Shown here piece by piece: positions 44,004 to 55,535 of a stretch of DNA of 64,000 bases (positions are counted from its first letter, which is position 1; every line of letters starts with the position of its first letter). Source of the DNA: Oegoconia quadripuncta (lineage: Eukaryota > Arthropoda > Insecta > Lepidoptera > Autostichidae). Location of the stretch: positions 16,013,151 through 16,077,150 of the forward strand of contig OX438755.1 in NCBI GenBank assembly GCA_949316235.1. Reading direction: 5' to 3'. Under the pieces are notes generated by a model that ran no database searches, was not told where the DNA came from, and saw only the letters and a program-made list of their open reading frames with translations. The position numbers and the translations under genes were made by a program.

Positions 44004-44049
44004 CATTCAGGTGTGATTGAGGTCAAGAGCTAACAAGTTGTGCATAAAA
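44004..44049 (+). mobile_element. SINE family 1, last 45 bases
   Basis: CAGGTGTGATTGAGGTCAAG..GTTGTGCATAAAA. Extreme 5' truncation. Confidence 0.7.
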
Positions 44050-44079
44050 TATTTCGAAGTCCTATGTCAGAACATTTTC

Positions 44080-44235
44080 ACGAAATACACTTGCTCGAAA
44101 GACACTTGCTTGAAAGACACTTGTGCAGGAGACCCATGCGCATATTTTCGCGATAAGACATTTGCGCGAAAGACAATTGAGCAAAAGACACTTGAACGAA
44201 AAGCCATTTACATGATAAGATATTTACGCGTGTGG
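44080..44235 (+). repeat. 15-bp minisatellite
   Basis: Degenerate GAAAGACACTTGCTC units in tandem, some shortened or altered (GAAAGACAATTGAGC, AAAAGACACTTGAAC). An inverted block lies at 44391-44455. Confidence 0.8.
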
Positions 44236-44390
44236 ATATATATATATGGCTTCGAGTAGTGAAATTATAATATAGTAATAGGATAGTATGGGCACAGCAA
44301 GAGAGCTAAGCGAACGAGCAAGATGAATCAGAGCACAAATGAGTAAGATAACTTTAGCCTTTTATTGGCTGCAGCCCTGAAAGCAAATGT

Positions 44391-44455
44391 TTTTCACGCA
44401 AGTGTCTTTCACCCAAATGTTCTTCATGTCTTTCGTGCAAGTAGATCAGATCCCA
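44391..44455 (-). repeat. 15-bp minisatellite, inverted block
   Basis: CACGCAAGTGTCTTTCAC, CCAAATGTTCTTCATG and TCTTTCGTGCAAG: reverse of the units at 44080. Confidence 0.75.
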
Positions 44456-46232
44456 CTAAGCCTTCGTGAATACATACAGTGAGAAAAGTGTATGCGTGAA
44501 TGTATAAATACACCTATGTAGTAGAATACGTAGCCCGCTCTGTTCACCTTCAAAAATGAAAACATAAAATGCCACATCTAGTCCCAACGCAACATCAATG
44601 TAAAACTACAGATAAGACTAAAATCGTACAACACGATAATATTAAATATTCCCCGGGTAAAGAGGCAAACGCACACAAAATATTTATCAGAAGTTTTAGC
44701 TAAGAAAATTGACATTAGGCCGACTGCCGGTCGATACCTAATACCTTCTACTTCGAAAGGGGGTTAATTAATAATAACGGCGTATGGGTGATTAATGAAA
44801 CTATACCCTTCCTAATTTATAGTTGGACTTAAGCGCCTCGCCCCGCACCCCCCGCCGGCCCAAAGCAAACTAAATATCCGATACCTCGATGTTGGATGCA
44901 GTGTGAATGGTTTTGATACTTGCGCGAATTCCGATAATTATTATATTCCACTTTCGCACCTACCGATTAAATCAGACTTATGTAATGCCATTAAACCATA
45001 CGGTTTATTACTGTTGTAGATTAATCCTGGACAGACTCATCCTTATATCAAAAAAAAAATTGAAATTTAATTTAAACAATAATCTATATCAATGGGATAA
45101 CTGACAACAAATTTATTCTGTGGACCATCATGACATTTATCAGTAAATCAGCTGACTGGAGTGTTCTTATTTAGTTCAAAGACGATAATAACACTTAAAT
45201 ACTAAACAATTGAAAGATGACAATCTGTGGAATTCGAGGTCTATTACTATATAATATTCATTATGTGATGTTGATATATGACTGTTTTGTTTCCCAAATA
45301 AATAAAATAAAAATAAATAAAGCTATTATTATTCATCGTAAATTCCTTGCAGGAGTTAATCTATATCAACAGTAGACTATAGGTTTGAAGGAATTACACG
45401 ATTCGACCCACATTCCATTTTTTTTTAATCTCATGCTATGTTATTTCTTCATTCATATTCATACTTGGCCTGAACATAATACTTTTAGAGAACCACCACT
45501 AGTAGCATGATAGGCTAGGTAAGCGTTTATGTCGTGCGAGATAATATTTGTCTCGCTCATTCGCCTAGACTGAATATACAACTATCCTACTCTCCTCCTA
45601 CGTCGCACGCGACAAACGCCGGCATACTACGGGGGCAGGTGGATGAATCTCTTGACTGTATAATACTTACAAAATTTACAATACAAGCATAAATTTCAAC
45701 GAGAAGAAACAATGATATAAATCACAGTGACATGAGAGAATGAATTTTATAACTTGGGATCGGTAATCGTTAGTTCAGTATAAACCTACAGAACTGGTTT
45801 AATTCCAAAAAACAACAAGAAAGAGAGAGAGTTGATAAGTCAGCTTGTCCTAAGATTAAGACTGTGGTTGGAGTCAAGCACAAATATATTGTTTCAGGAA
45901 ATTCTAATACGCCTCTATATACCATACCCCTGCATTCCTCATAATTCTCGCGTCATCAAAATCACAATCAACAATCAAGTACGCTTTAATGTACAACATT
46001 TAAGATAATATTTGACAAACAAAATTTACATAAAATTGTATAACCGGGCGGTTTTAATTCTGACAACCTCCCCAATACCAACTACGCAAGTTGGTAAAAA
46101 AAAACGTTTACCTTAAAGTTTTGCAACTCCTAAAACGATCAAGAAGCGTCGTTTGACTCACATTATTATGAAGACAAGTACGAGCAGTGTATTCGGACTT
46201 TGAAAATCTAATTACGTAGCCAGTACCCTTAC
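44456..46232. other. Mostly unique-looking sequence with a small inverted-repeat element
   Basis: At 45517-45628, AAGCGTTTATGTCGTGCGAG faces CGTCGCACGCGACAAACGCC in inverted orientation around 60 bases, a MITE-like hairpin. GC-rich patch at 44830-44860. No supported exon. Confidence 0.45.
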
Positions 46233-46400
46233 CTCGATCGCTCCTTCGCGCCACCCGCCCGCTCGCCACCCACTCGGGCGCGTTCCGTTTACGCTGAGCG
46301 ATTGTCGCTTATTTCAACCGGGAAATATTGTGAAACGGTTGAAATTAGTGTTGCGAATTTAATAATATCGAGGATTTGCTAAGTCAATTGTAAGTTTCTT
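46233..46400 (+). promoter_or_regulatory. CG-rich patch followed by a donor-like splice site, possible promoter and first exon
   Basis: GCTCCTTCGCGCCACCCGCC and ACTCGGGCGCGTTCCGTTTA stand out in AT-rich surroundings; about 90 bases later TCAATTGTAAGTTTC matches a splice donor. No protein-coding exon follows that I recognise. Speculative. Confidence 0.2.
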
Positions 46401-46544
46401 GAAAGGAAGAAGATTGTAGGAGCCTCGGACTTTACACTCCAGCACCAGATCGTCTCCGACTTACTGCTTTTCATGTTAATGTAACATTCACACCATAATT
46501 TTTTTGCATATCCTTGTCTTCTTTAGATAAGCTATAGCCAGAGA

Positions 46545-46940
46545 TGCTACTCAGCTCGACCTTCGGTTCTCTGTTTTAAGTTACTACAATCCGCTTTGCG
46601 CAGATCTCCCATCATCTAGCAGATGGTTTACAGAAGGCGGTTTTACGTTTACCGTGGTATGATCTTCACTCCAACGGCATTGGATCTGAGACAGTCCATT
46701 GCCACTTAAGCTTACAAATTCTTTGAGATATGTCAACAACTCTCGTTCTTTGACAATTTCATTTCTGATCTTATCTCCCAGAGAAATTCCTAGAATATTC
46801 TTTCCATTGCTAGCAGGGTATCTTTAACATGGACAAACCGCACTGTGTTGAAGTATTGAGATGATCTAGCAGTTACTGCAGCTCCTGCAACGATTCTGTC
46901 ATTATCACAAAATCATCAGCAAAGTCAAAAGAATAACGTC
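46545..46940 (-). pseudogene. RTE-type reverse transcriptase fragment, broken
   Basis: Minus strand reads FADDFVIMTESLQELQ then a stop, and further on ILGISLGDKIRNEIVKEREL. FADD is the catalytic box; the (L)GISL-DKIRNE block is found in lepidopteran RTE-type ORFs. Frameshifts and deletions separate the pieces. Confidence 0.7.
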
Positions 46941-47399
46941 TCCATTTTGGCTTACATTCACAATTGTTTTTTGTCACTGAAAAGCCATGTCAGTGGTAAG
47001 GGCCTGTGTCCTTGTTGTTCATCATTACAATATCTTGATATCGTCCGTCGCGCGGTTAAACGGAACGTGTGTAGTTTGTCCAAGCGCACGAATTATACAT
47101 GGTGTATTAATACGGTGTTCAACTCTACTATTGCTAGTGAAGTTTTAATTCGATAACCCACCGCCCCGCACCCTCCACCCCCCGTTACTCCCCGCGATAA
47201 TGTATTTATGGACGATACCGCGGACCTAATGAGCGTTCATACGCCTCTTTATGCTACCCTGGTACCTTCGGAGGTGGTTTCACCGAAGGTTAGCCATAAC
47301 TATAAATATTATATTAATTTGAAATCTGTTAAGGATACTTTGTGTTATTGCATGTATTTTCACGTGTCTTTCATATTTCTAAAACATAAAACCGTACTT
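46941..47399. other. Stretch without recognised feature
   Basis: Contains a C-rich patch (47160-47195). No gene called. Confidence 0.35.
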
Positions 47400-47620
47400 T
47401 AAAGGTATCTCAAGATTAAGAACGAGTCTCGCTCTCAATACTATTTTATCTGTTACTGTTTAATTACGCAATAGTATCTCAAGTGTCAACACAATCTCCG
47501 TATTAAGAAACCGTTCTCAGGATCTCGCTTGAGAAACTGTTGCATGTTAAAACAGTATGAAACAAAATAGTATTGAGACTGAGACGCGATCTCAATCTCA
47601 ACCTCAATTTATTAATATGG
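47400..47620. mobile_element. MITE with about 37-bp inverted ends
   Basis: GAGTCTCGCTCTCAATACTA near the left faces TAGTATTGAGACTGAGACGC at the right in inverted orientation; repeated TCTCAA words and a TAATATGGCCCTTA edge. Confidence 0.55.
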
Positions 47621-47961
47621 CCCTTAGACTTGAAGTATTCGATGACTGACGATCAGTCACTTAATTTTTGCAGTCGTTACAATTACTTATAAGTAATGAT
47701 CCACTGAATGGCGAATCGTGACTAAATCTATAATGTTTCGACGCATGCAAAGCAAAGCTGTTCTACAAGTCAGTATATAAAGCTTAGCATGATTAAAGTT
47801 TATTCACACCTAACTTGAACTAATTAGTCGAAGTAATTCTAAGTCAATTATTAGGCTTCGAATAAATTTAGCTCTTGTGTGAATGAGGCGCAGTGGTGAA
47901 AATCGGTTTCGAATAAATTTAGCTCTTGTTGCTGCTGCTGAAGTTTTTTGATTTCATATTA

Positions 47962-48150
47962 TTAGCGCTATCACACTTGATGTTAAAGGCCAGAGTTAGA
48001 AACGCAAACACCAGAAACCCCCATCTTTTTGGTTGGTAGTAGGGCATTTATAGGCTAGCTACCACATCTTAACTAAGTCTGGCGGCAGACTTAGATGAGA
48101 TTAAAGTTTAAAAACGCCCTACAGTCTACCAAGCTAAACATGTGGTGTGG
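47962..48150. mobile_element. SINE family 1, rearranged
   Basis: Tail part reads minus (CACACTTGATGTTAA), then a plus-strand block (GGTAGTAGGGCATTTATAGG, GCTAGCTACCACATCTTAAC), then minus again (GGCGGCAGACTTAGATGAGA). CTAAGTCTG and CAGACTTAG face each other across four bases. Confidence 0.65.
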
Positions 48151-48299
48151 ATAAGAGAAGTAATTTTAATGCAGTGTCTCGGCTTCATGGACGGCTTTTT
48201 TCTTATTGTGTATAATAGTTACGTCGCTTTTAGTGATAAGGCCTCCTAATAGTACTCTTTTTTAATGTTTTGTAAAATGTATTGTATAGATATTAGATA

Positions 48300-48370
48300 T
48301 TTTTTTTAAGATGGAAAGTTTCTTAGTCGCCTTTAACGACTCCCACGGGAAGAGACGGGATAGTTCTATT
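48300..48370. repeat. Dispersed repeat, second copy of CACGGGAAGAGA family
   Basis: TTAGTCGCCTTTAACGACTC and CACGGGAAGAGACGGGA, as at 37905 and 62789. An (AT)n run follows at 48404-48418. Confidence 0.55.
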
Positions 48371-48474
48371 CTAACTTAATTTCTCTTTAGACTCTCTCCT
48401 ACATATATATATATATATAAATTATTAATATTATAAATAAAGGCCTGCTACCTTAATTGTGTTGCCGACTGTAC

Positions 48475-48716
48475 CTATAAATAAATAAATAAATATTTCG
48501 GACACTTACACCAATCATCCAGTACCAAACTAAGCAAAGCTTGTGCTATGTATACTAGATAACGGATAAACATACCTAAATATTTATATAAACATCCATG
48601 ACTCGGGAATAAATGTTCGTATTCATCACACAAACATTTACCCCTCGCGGAATTCGAACCCGCAACTGTTGGTTTCGCTGACAGGGTCACTATCCACTAC
48701 ACCAACCGGTCGTCCA
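48475..48716 (-). mobile_element. tRNA-derived SINE family 2, uninterrupted
   Basis: ATAAATAAATAAATA tail, CGGACACTTACACCAATCAT, TAACGGATAAACATACC, CGGAATTCGAACCCGC (B box reversed), CACTATCCACTACACCAACC (A-box side). Serves as reference for the interrupted copies. Confidence 0.9.
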
Positions 48717-49104
48717 GTATTGCATCGTATCGTACTCGTACCGGATCATTGGCACATTATCTCCGCGCAATGTTGACGCTCACTAATCGCATGTCTTCTG
48801 TCGAGAGATGTTTCTCACATTCTTTACATTTCTTGCCAGGCTCAAACATAAAAGACAAACCGACTGTTGAAGACAATAGGTATTTCCGGGTGAATTTTAA
48901 TTATAAGTAATAATGATTAAAGCCATCAGTAGCGCGACAACGGGCTGACCTCCCGCTTCTCACACCCTTTCCTTGGCTGTGATGAGACAAACTTTGTGGA
49001 TGCGGCATCTGTTTAGTGGTGATTTTTTCACAGTATTTACGTTGGTATTCAAAATCAATAAATTTATGAATACTGTAATACAAACCCATTAAGAAAGCAT
49101 GTTA
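48717..49104. other. Stretch without recognised feature
   Basis: No repeat family or exon recognised. Confidence 0.35.
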
Positions 49105-49330
49105 CAAAAATCAGACTATTTGAATGATAATCATCTACAGACCATAACCAGCCTGTTCGCAAGCCAGGCTATTTCACAATTAATATTAAAATCAATTGTG
49201 CCTGTTGTAATACCATAAAAACCTATTTTAAAGGAGCAACCCTTCGACAGGTTCTTGCTTGTTCTTCGCAAAGGAAAAATTAAAAATAGACTATATTTTA
49301 AAGTGTCTCCTTTGCACCGTTGAAATAAAT
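49105..49330 (+). mobile_element. LINE family X 3' region fragment
   Basis: ATCAGACTATTTGAATGATA, CCAGGCTATTTCACAATTAA and AGGAGCAACCCTTCGACAGG, as at 35735 and, reversed, 61480. Confidence 0.7.
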
Positions 49331-49399
49331 AATTATTTGAATTTGTCCATTTCCAAGGGTTGTTAATGAAATATTATTAATTATTTATTGTGATTTATA

Positions 49400-49470
49400 A
49401 TATTATCATCATCATTATCATATCTGCCACAGGACGTCTACTGCTAAACATAGGCCTGATTTTTAATATA
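49400..49470 (-). mobile_element. RTE-type 3' stub
   Basis: TATCATCATCATTATCATATC and GGACGTCTACTGCTAAACAT are the antisense tail and ORF end of the element type at 40310. Confidence 0.5.
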
Positions 49471-50650
49471 CTTTAATATATTAGATATATATCCCGTTTA
49501 TACAGTCCTTCCTTTGTATAACTCCTATAGGCTTCCTTCCCACGTCCGACAATCTGTGACCGATTTTTGGTAGGAGAAAAATGGAACATTCTGATTACAA
49601 TGTTTCAACGCCCACATCCTACAAAAAATCGGTCACAATATCGGTGATAAAAGTATTGAGGAAAAAATCGGCCCGATTATCGGTCCTACATAAAGTCGGT
49701 CGTGGGCGGGCACATAAATAAACATTGGGATGGATAGTGGAACTCGACACGGCGCCTACTGCAAGCAGACTGTGTCCTACATGGATTTATTGCTACCTGG
49801 TGTAAGAAAGAAAATAGGTTTTCAACTTTCCTCTTCGTAAATAATAATGTAAAATTAACCCGGTTTATATGCATCTTCAATCTGCTATTTCCTCTCGATG
49901 ACACAGAAAGAGACTGTTCTATTAAACCAATGCCTCATCCAGCACTAAAACTATAGGCGGTCCGCCACCCTCCCTCCTTCTCAGTACGTCTTGAACCAAC
50001 TTCCTAATAATTAATTACACTCATTATCATTATTGTTCGGAAGGCAGTTTGCTCGATAATGAATTGTTCGCTTCTATCATTAATTAGTTTATTATAATAA
50101 GACGCGGACGGAACTCAGTTTCGGAGATTAATCAAGTTTTATATCAGATAAAACTAAAAACCTTCCTTTGATATTGAATATTTTGCTCGATTGCGAAAAG
50201 CGAATGATGAAGAGAGATGTTCACATTAATTTCTGTGTCTTATTTCTTTTCAAACACACGGTATCTTTGTGTCAATAATACGAACATTTATACCCGAGTC
50301 ATTAGTATATGTTTATCTGTTATCATAGTATCCATAGCACGAGATTTGCTTAGTTTGGGAAGGTGTAAGTATCCGATTACAAATTTTGAAATATCAATAG
50401 TTTTGCAGTGGCGTGCCCTGAGGCGTGCCCAAGGGTTTCAGAGTGAAGAAAGCCCGAAAAATTTGTTTGATAATTAATTTGTAGTTTTTACACAGTTAAT
50501 GAGGTTAAATATAGCATGTTGCCTCTTTACTCTTTAATCAGTAAGGTCATGTGCAATTGCCTGTGATATACATCGTCATAAACTGGTGTACGCAGGATAT
50601 ATACCTATTCCAAAGATTTCCGATGTTGTTTAAATAACTTAACCTTAACC
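49471..50650. other. Stretch with short inverted words, no gene recognised
   Basis: ATCGGTCACAATATCGG and CGATTTTTGGTAGGAG near 49560-49690 form weak inverted pairs (AAAATCGGTC / GACCGATTTTT), possibly a small MITE. Traces of SINE-2 at 50260-50385 (CAATAATACGAACATTTATA, TATCCATAGCACGAG). Confidence 0.4.
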
Positions 50651-50969
50651 GCCTCCGTGGCTCAATGTAAACAACATTGGGCTTACGTTTCGGAGGTAAC
50701 GGGTTCGATCCCCGGCGGGGTACATATTTAGTACTCGGTTTGTTTGGTAGTATGTTAAATGTCCGCCTGGCTAGCTACCACCATCTTATCTAAATCTGCC
50801 GTCAAACAGCAATGTTAATAGCATTGTTGTCTTCCGGTTGTCACAGATAAGATAGGCAGTCCCCAAAATGTGTTGGGGTTTCCGGGTCAGTAAGCTTCCA
50901 CCTTCGACCTCATCTGCAATTAACATCAGGTGTGAGGTCAAGTACCAACCCGTTGTGCATAAAAAAAAT
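50651..50969 (+). mobile_element. SINE family 1, full length
   Basis: GCCTCCGTGGCTCAATGTAA head, B box GGGTTCGATCCCC, complete body and GTTGTGCATAAAAAAA tail: 319 bases. A good reference copy. Confidence 0.92.
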
Positions 50970-51256
50970 ATGGATCGATACTTTTGAAGTTGATATCCAA
51001 ATCGAGTACTGTAATGCATGCCGGGCTTCTCGTACCGCCACGAAATATTTATTATTCATTTATTTATTAAACTCCCAATAAAGTCACAGTATTCCACTTC
51101 AAAGGTTGTTTTTTTTTTGTTTTGTTTCCGTACGTGAGTATGGTAGACTACAGCGAATCCGTTTGAACGTCGCCATACGCTATCGCTGTGTTGTCGGTGT
51201 TTATGATTGACGAGTGGTCGATTATTAGATGGTAGCAAAAGTGTATAGATGAAATA

Positions 51257-51651
51257 TTAGGTCCTTACCTATGAAATTGGCGTTTTGTATGAAGGATTTC
51301 ATTAAGACTGTTTTCTCTATTCAAACATTTTTGATTTTTTTTTTTTGGGAACGGCAAATCCAAATTTTGCTAAACGTTGTGTGTATTATCGGATAACATA
51401 AAGTTAAGTAAGCAGCGTCAATTTCTAAAAGTAACCGCTTTATAAAAGTTTCAGCGAACCTAAGAAATGATTATGGGTCCGCACAAGAAAGAGCTCTGTT
51501 CAAAATTTTTTTATTATCTGATTTAGCCCAGAAATTAAAAAAATATTTCATATGAAACCTTGAAATAATATTCCATTTTCCAAATGAAAGCAAATTTGGA
51601 TATAGCTTTGAAAATGGCAGGAAAACTTCAATTTCATAGGTAAAGACCCAA
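51257..51651. mobile_element. Mariner-type MITE, 395 bp, TA flanks
   Basis: Ends TTAGGTCCTTACCTATGAAA and, reversed, TTGGGTCTTTACCTATGAAA, with TA at 51255-51256 and 51652-51653. No transposase. Left-over interior is AT-rich. Confidence 0.8.
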
Positions 51652-51752
51652 TATTAACGACATTCATCCTATATTCGACCATCATATACATAGTGGCGTG
51701 CACAGCGAAGGATAATATTTGCTATTATATGAGAAAAAATACGACCATAATA

Positions 51753-51915
51753 TTTTTTTATGCACAACGGGTTAGCACTTGACCTCAATCACACCTGATG
51801 TTAAGTGGAAATGAGGCCGAAGTTGGAAAGCGTACTGGATGACCCGGAAACCCCATCCTAATTGGGCAACTAGCTATCTTATCTCTGACAACCGGAACAC
51901 AACAATGCTATTAAT
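51753..51915 (-). mobile_element. SINE family 1, 5'-truncated
   Basis: Poly-T, GCACAACGGGTTAGCACTTG to CCGGAACACAACAATGC. Confidence 0.85.
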
Positions 51916-52014
51916 AATAATAAAAAAATAAATTATTTATTATTATTTATTGTGTTAAAAAAATTAATTAGAGTACGGTGTGGTTTCGGCATGTAAAAAT
52001 AATAGAAACAACCA

Positions 52015-52180
52015 GGGGTTCTACTACATAATTTCATCGTTATCGTCATCGGTTACGTTCTGACATGTGATTGGTTGGTTCATCGCTCGTTGGTAATTTG
52101 ACAGTTTCTCATTGGTCAACGTAATCGATGACGATACCGATGAAGTTACGTAATATAAGGGCAGGTCCTTCTCGTGGTTC
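52015..52180. mobile_element. Short MITE with inverted ends
   Basis: TTTCATCGTTATCGTCATCG (52031-52050) faces CGATGACGATACCGATGAAG (52127-52146) in inverted orientation; pairing extends to ACATAA/TTACGT. Confidence 0.72.
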
Positions 52181-52505
52181 TATAATTTTGCACGTTTCCA
52201 CGGCGATGGGCATTTCTGAATATTTCGAAAAGTGAACCATGGATGTTGTTTGCAAGGCTCGTCAAGTTAATGCATGTATGTTGTTTTCAACAATTTGTAG
52301 TGTATTGTATTATCCAGTCATTTTAGTTAATTTAAAGTTAATTAAAAAGTTAATTAATCATAATAAATGAAAATACTTTACGTCAAATTACACGCTTTTT
52401 GTTGATAAAATCCCGAAATTCGAATACAATTTAGTTTGACCCATTGAAACTTTAAGTTTAAACTTTTAGCATAATGACCATGACCTAAGGACTGACTTTA
52501 TATGT

Positions 52506-52735
52506 GACTAGCTTTCCGCCCGCGGCTTCGCCTGCGTGGAACAACTTTATCGCGGATATGTTTCATATGTTTACGGAACTACTCACTTTTTAGAGATAAA
52601 AAATATCCTTTGTTTTCTACTTATATGTATACCGAATTGAATTCAAGTCCGTTCATCCGTTTCGCCGTGATGGAGCAACAAACAAACAAATAAACATCCA
52701 AACTTTCGCATTGATAATATTAATTAGAATAGTTA
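52506..52735 (-). mobile_element. Helitron-like non-autonomous repeat
   Basis: Left ACTAGCTTTCCGCCCGCGGC, then CCGTTCATCCGTTTCGCCGT, AACATCCAAACTTTCGCAT: the antisense of 27411-27626 at nearly full length. Confidence 0.55.
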
Positions 52736-53013
52736 GATATTTTACAAGTAGGTATCTGGTAGCTGTATTATATTCCAACATCCGAAAAGATAATAAAAAA
52801 AGCATGGCCAACAAAAATGTTCGACAATCCGAAAGTTATTTCGAAGTTTTTTCCTTGTGAGAGTCCCTCATAATTTATTCATGTCTCGGAACCGCCCAAC
52901 TTCTGGTTCCCTTGTCAACAAGCCAGCGTCGAAAGATTTGCACTGTTTTAAAACGTTGTTATTAACCGACTGGACGAGCGATGGGAAATTATTGGAATAT
53001 CCCCAATAATAAA

Positions 53014-53283
53014 GCGACGACCTGTTTGGTGTAGTGGTTAGCAACTTTGACCACTATACCAAAAAGTTGCGGGTTCGAATCCCGATAGGGGCATATGTTT
53101 GTGTGATGAATATGGACATGTGTACCCAAGTTATGGATGATTTCATTTATAATAAGTATTTATTTACAAAAAAAATGTATTTATGTAGTATATCAACCAT
53201 CTGGTATCCACAACACAAGCCAGTTGCTTATTGTGGAACTAGATGGCGCAGTGTGTATGTATAAGGATATTTAATTATTTAAT
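53014..53283 (+). mobile_element. tRNA-derived SINE family 2
   Basis: GACGACCTGTTTGGTGTAGT (A-box side), GCGGGTTCGAATCCCG (B box), GTGTGATGAATATGGACAT, CAACCATCTGGTATCCACAA, GAACTAGATGGCGCAG. Confidence 0.88.
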
Positions 53284-53667
53284 TTCCCCGTTAATGGGGC
53301 TTTCTGGAATTCTGTAGATTTCCATATTCTGGTCTACCAGATATAGGATTTATATTAAATTAAGTACAACTTTAAAAATCTGGTTTGAAGTCACCTATTT
53401 CGTTCTGCAAGAGTAATATAGTAAGTACAAAAAAAATCATAAATTTCATGAGGTCATTCATTGCAACGGCTGTGATGAAAGTAAATTGTGTCGACTTAGA
53501 AGTTGCGTACCTATTTGTACATTTGTATAATATAAAAACAAATCTTCGAGATAATCATCTCTAGTTTTCATATCTGTTTACAAATTATGAAAATATCAAA
53601 ACCACACTATTACACCAGTACCTTCTCCTTTAGTGTTTTTTTTAGCTATTTCCAGAAAAATACTTTA
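53284..53667. other. Stretch without recognised feature
   Basis: Nothing recognised. Confidence 0.35.
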
Positions 53668-53905
53668 TTTTTATGAGCCACAGGTTAGTACTTCACCCTG
53701 ATGTTAAGTGAAGATGAGATCGAATTTGGAAGCGTACTGACCCGGAAACCCCAACAAATTTGGGGGACTGGCGATCTTATCTCTGACAACCTGAACACAA
53801 TAATACTATTAACATTGCTGTTTGGCGGCAGATTTAGATAAGATGGTGGTGACTCGACAAGGTGGACTTTTAAAATGGCCTACCACGAATCAAACCGATA
53901 CTTTG
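53668..53905 (-). mobile_element. SINE family 1, head missing
   Basis: GATGTTAAGTGAAGATGAGA, GTACTGACCCGGAAACCCCA, TTGGCGGCAGATTTAGATAA to AATCAAACCGATAC. Confidence 0.85.
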
Positions 53906-54630
53906 TCATTTCTGAAAAAAAAAATTAAATTCGTTTTCACTTCCTTTTGACATTCCAATCATTCGTTTGCTTTCAACATTGACGAAGCTTTGTCAAAGGC
54001 TCACTATTTTGAAAAACTTGCTCCACTTATTTGAGCGATCAAAAAAAATCATTCCCAGTGACAACAATCCAATAAGAGAACCATCTCATGTGTAACAAAA
54101 TTATCTCAGTATCGACATAAACTTCATTTAAAACCCAATAACAGGGTAGTAACAAATACGTGTTTCAAAGGCAAGTTAACTTGCTATCAGAAATTTCATA
54201 GTCATCGCCAATACAATTTTTTTTTTTGGATTTTTACAAAAATTTTCTTAGTTTGTAACCCAACGAACATATGCCGAATTTTATCAACTTCAGTCTACAC
54301 GTTTAGGCTTAGCTCAGACAAGTATAAATTTTCTTTATATTATACTAGAGGACGTATCGTTTTTCGGTTTCCGTGAGAATTTTACAATGTTAAACATACA
54401 TGTCTAATGAATCCAAAGAATACTACTTTCAAATTTCCATCAAAATCAGCCTATCGTGAAGCAAAATGTTATTTTTATGCACAATTTTATGTACTTGACT
54501 CACTTGACGACACGGTAGGAACGCGCTCACCCAGAACCTCTAAAACTTTTCAGGAATTGGTTGTCTTATCTCAAACTACCACTACTCAAACTCAAACTAC
54601 CACTACTAAGGAACCATAAGAGTGTAATTT
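53906..54630. other. Stretch without recognised gene
   Basis: ACTACCACTACTCAAACTCA and a repeat of ACTACCACTACT near 54580-54610 form a short minisatellite. Confidence 0.35.
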
Positions 54631-54846
54631 TTTTTTACATCGGGTTAGCACTTGACCTCAATCACACCTGATATTATGTGAAGATGAGACCGAAGGTAGA
54701 ATGATGGTAAGATAAGATGGTGGTAGCTAGCAGGCGGAGATCTACCACCAACCAAACTGAGTACTAAACATATACCCCACTGGGAATCGAACCCGCGACA
54801 TCTGATTCGTAAACCCTGTGTTGTTTACATTGAGCCACGGACGCGG
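54631..54846 (-). mobile_element. SINE family 1 with internal deletion
   Basis: Tail and CACCTGATATTATGTGAAGA join early to GATAAGATGGTGGTAGCTAG; then ATACCCCACTGGGAATCGAA and GTTGTTTACATTGAGCCACG. The middle third is lost. Confidence 0.85.
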
Positions 54847-55535
54847 TCACGTTTAGAGCTTATCACTATGCTAATTTCGGTTCAAATGATTAGCGCCGTA
54901 CTTAAATGCTTAACTTAACGTTTTTGGTTATGGCTTAATTTTAGTATTATTTATCATTGAAACTTAACGCGATTGGCACTCTGGTTATACGTGTACATAC
55001 ATGCTCTTAACTGCCATCTCGAAATTTGAAACCCGATGTTAGGAGACGATTAAATCAATTCGGATTATCCATTAGTCATTATCGAATTAAATGATTGTGT
55101 TACCATTAATTGGCGAACAACTGACCTGAATATCTTTATTACCCGACTGCCCAAGAAGGGAAGGTAATGTGTAAGAGTGTATTTAAGTAAATAGGTGTGT
55201 AGAATAGAATATGTTTTATTTGCTCTTGAATAGGGTACATTAGGTGTTGTTACAATAAAATCCTCCTTATTAAGTCATTAGAGTGACGTTCAATTTGACA
55301 ATATTAAAGTTTCATACAAAGAAAATCAGCATGCATACAGCTTAATCGCATTTGTGCTAAATGAATTATTTGTGGAAAAGATGTAAGAATGTCCGTTCCT
55401 TTGGCACATCCTGCAGTCTAAACGGCTTGACCGTTTTCGAAGTGCATGGTGTCGTTAGAACAGTCGTTGATACATAAACTGTCATAGGATACATTTTATG
55501 GTAAAGAATGCAACATGGCTTCCGCAGAATATAAA
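54847..55535. other. Stretch with traces of dispersed repeats
   Basis: CCTGCAGTCTAAACGGCTTG and GACCGTTTTCGAAGTGCA (55408-55446) parallel 27000-27040. No gene. Confidence 0.35.
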
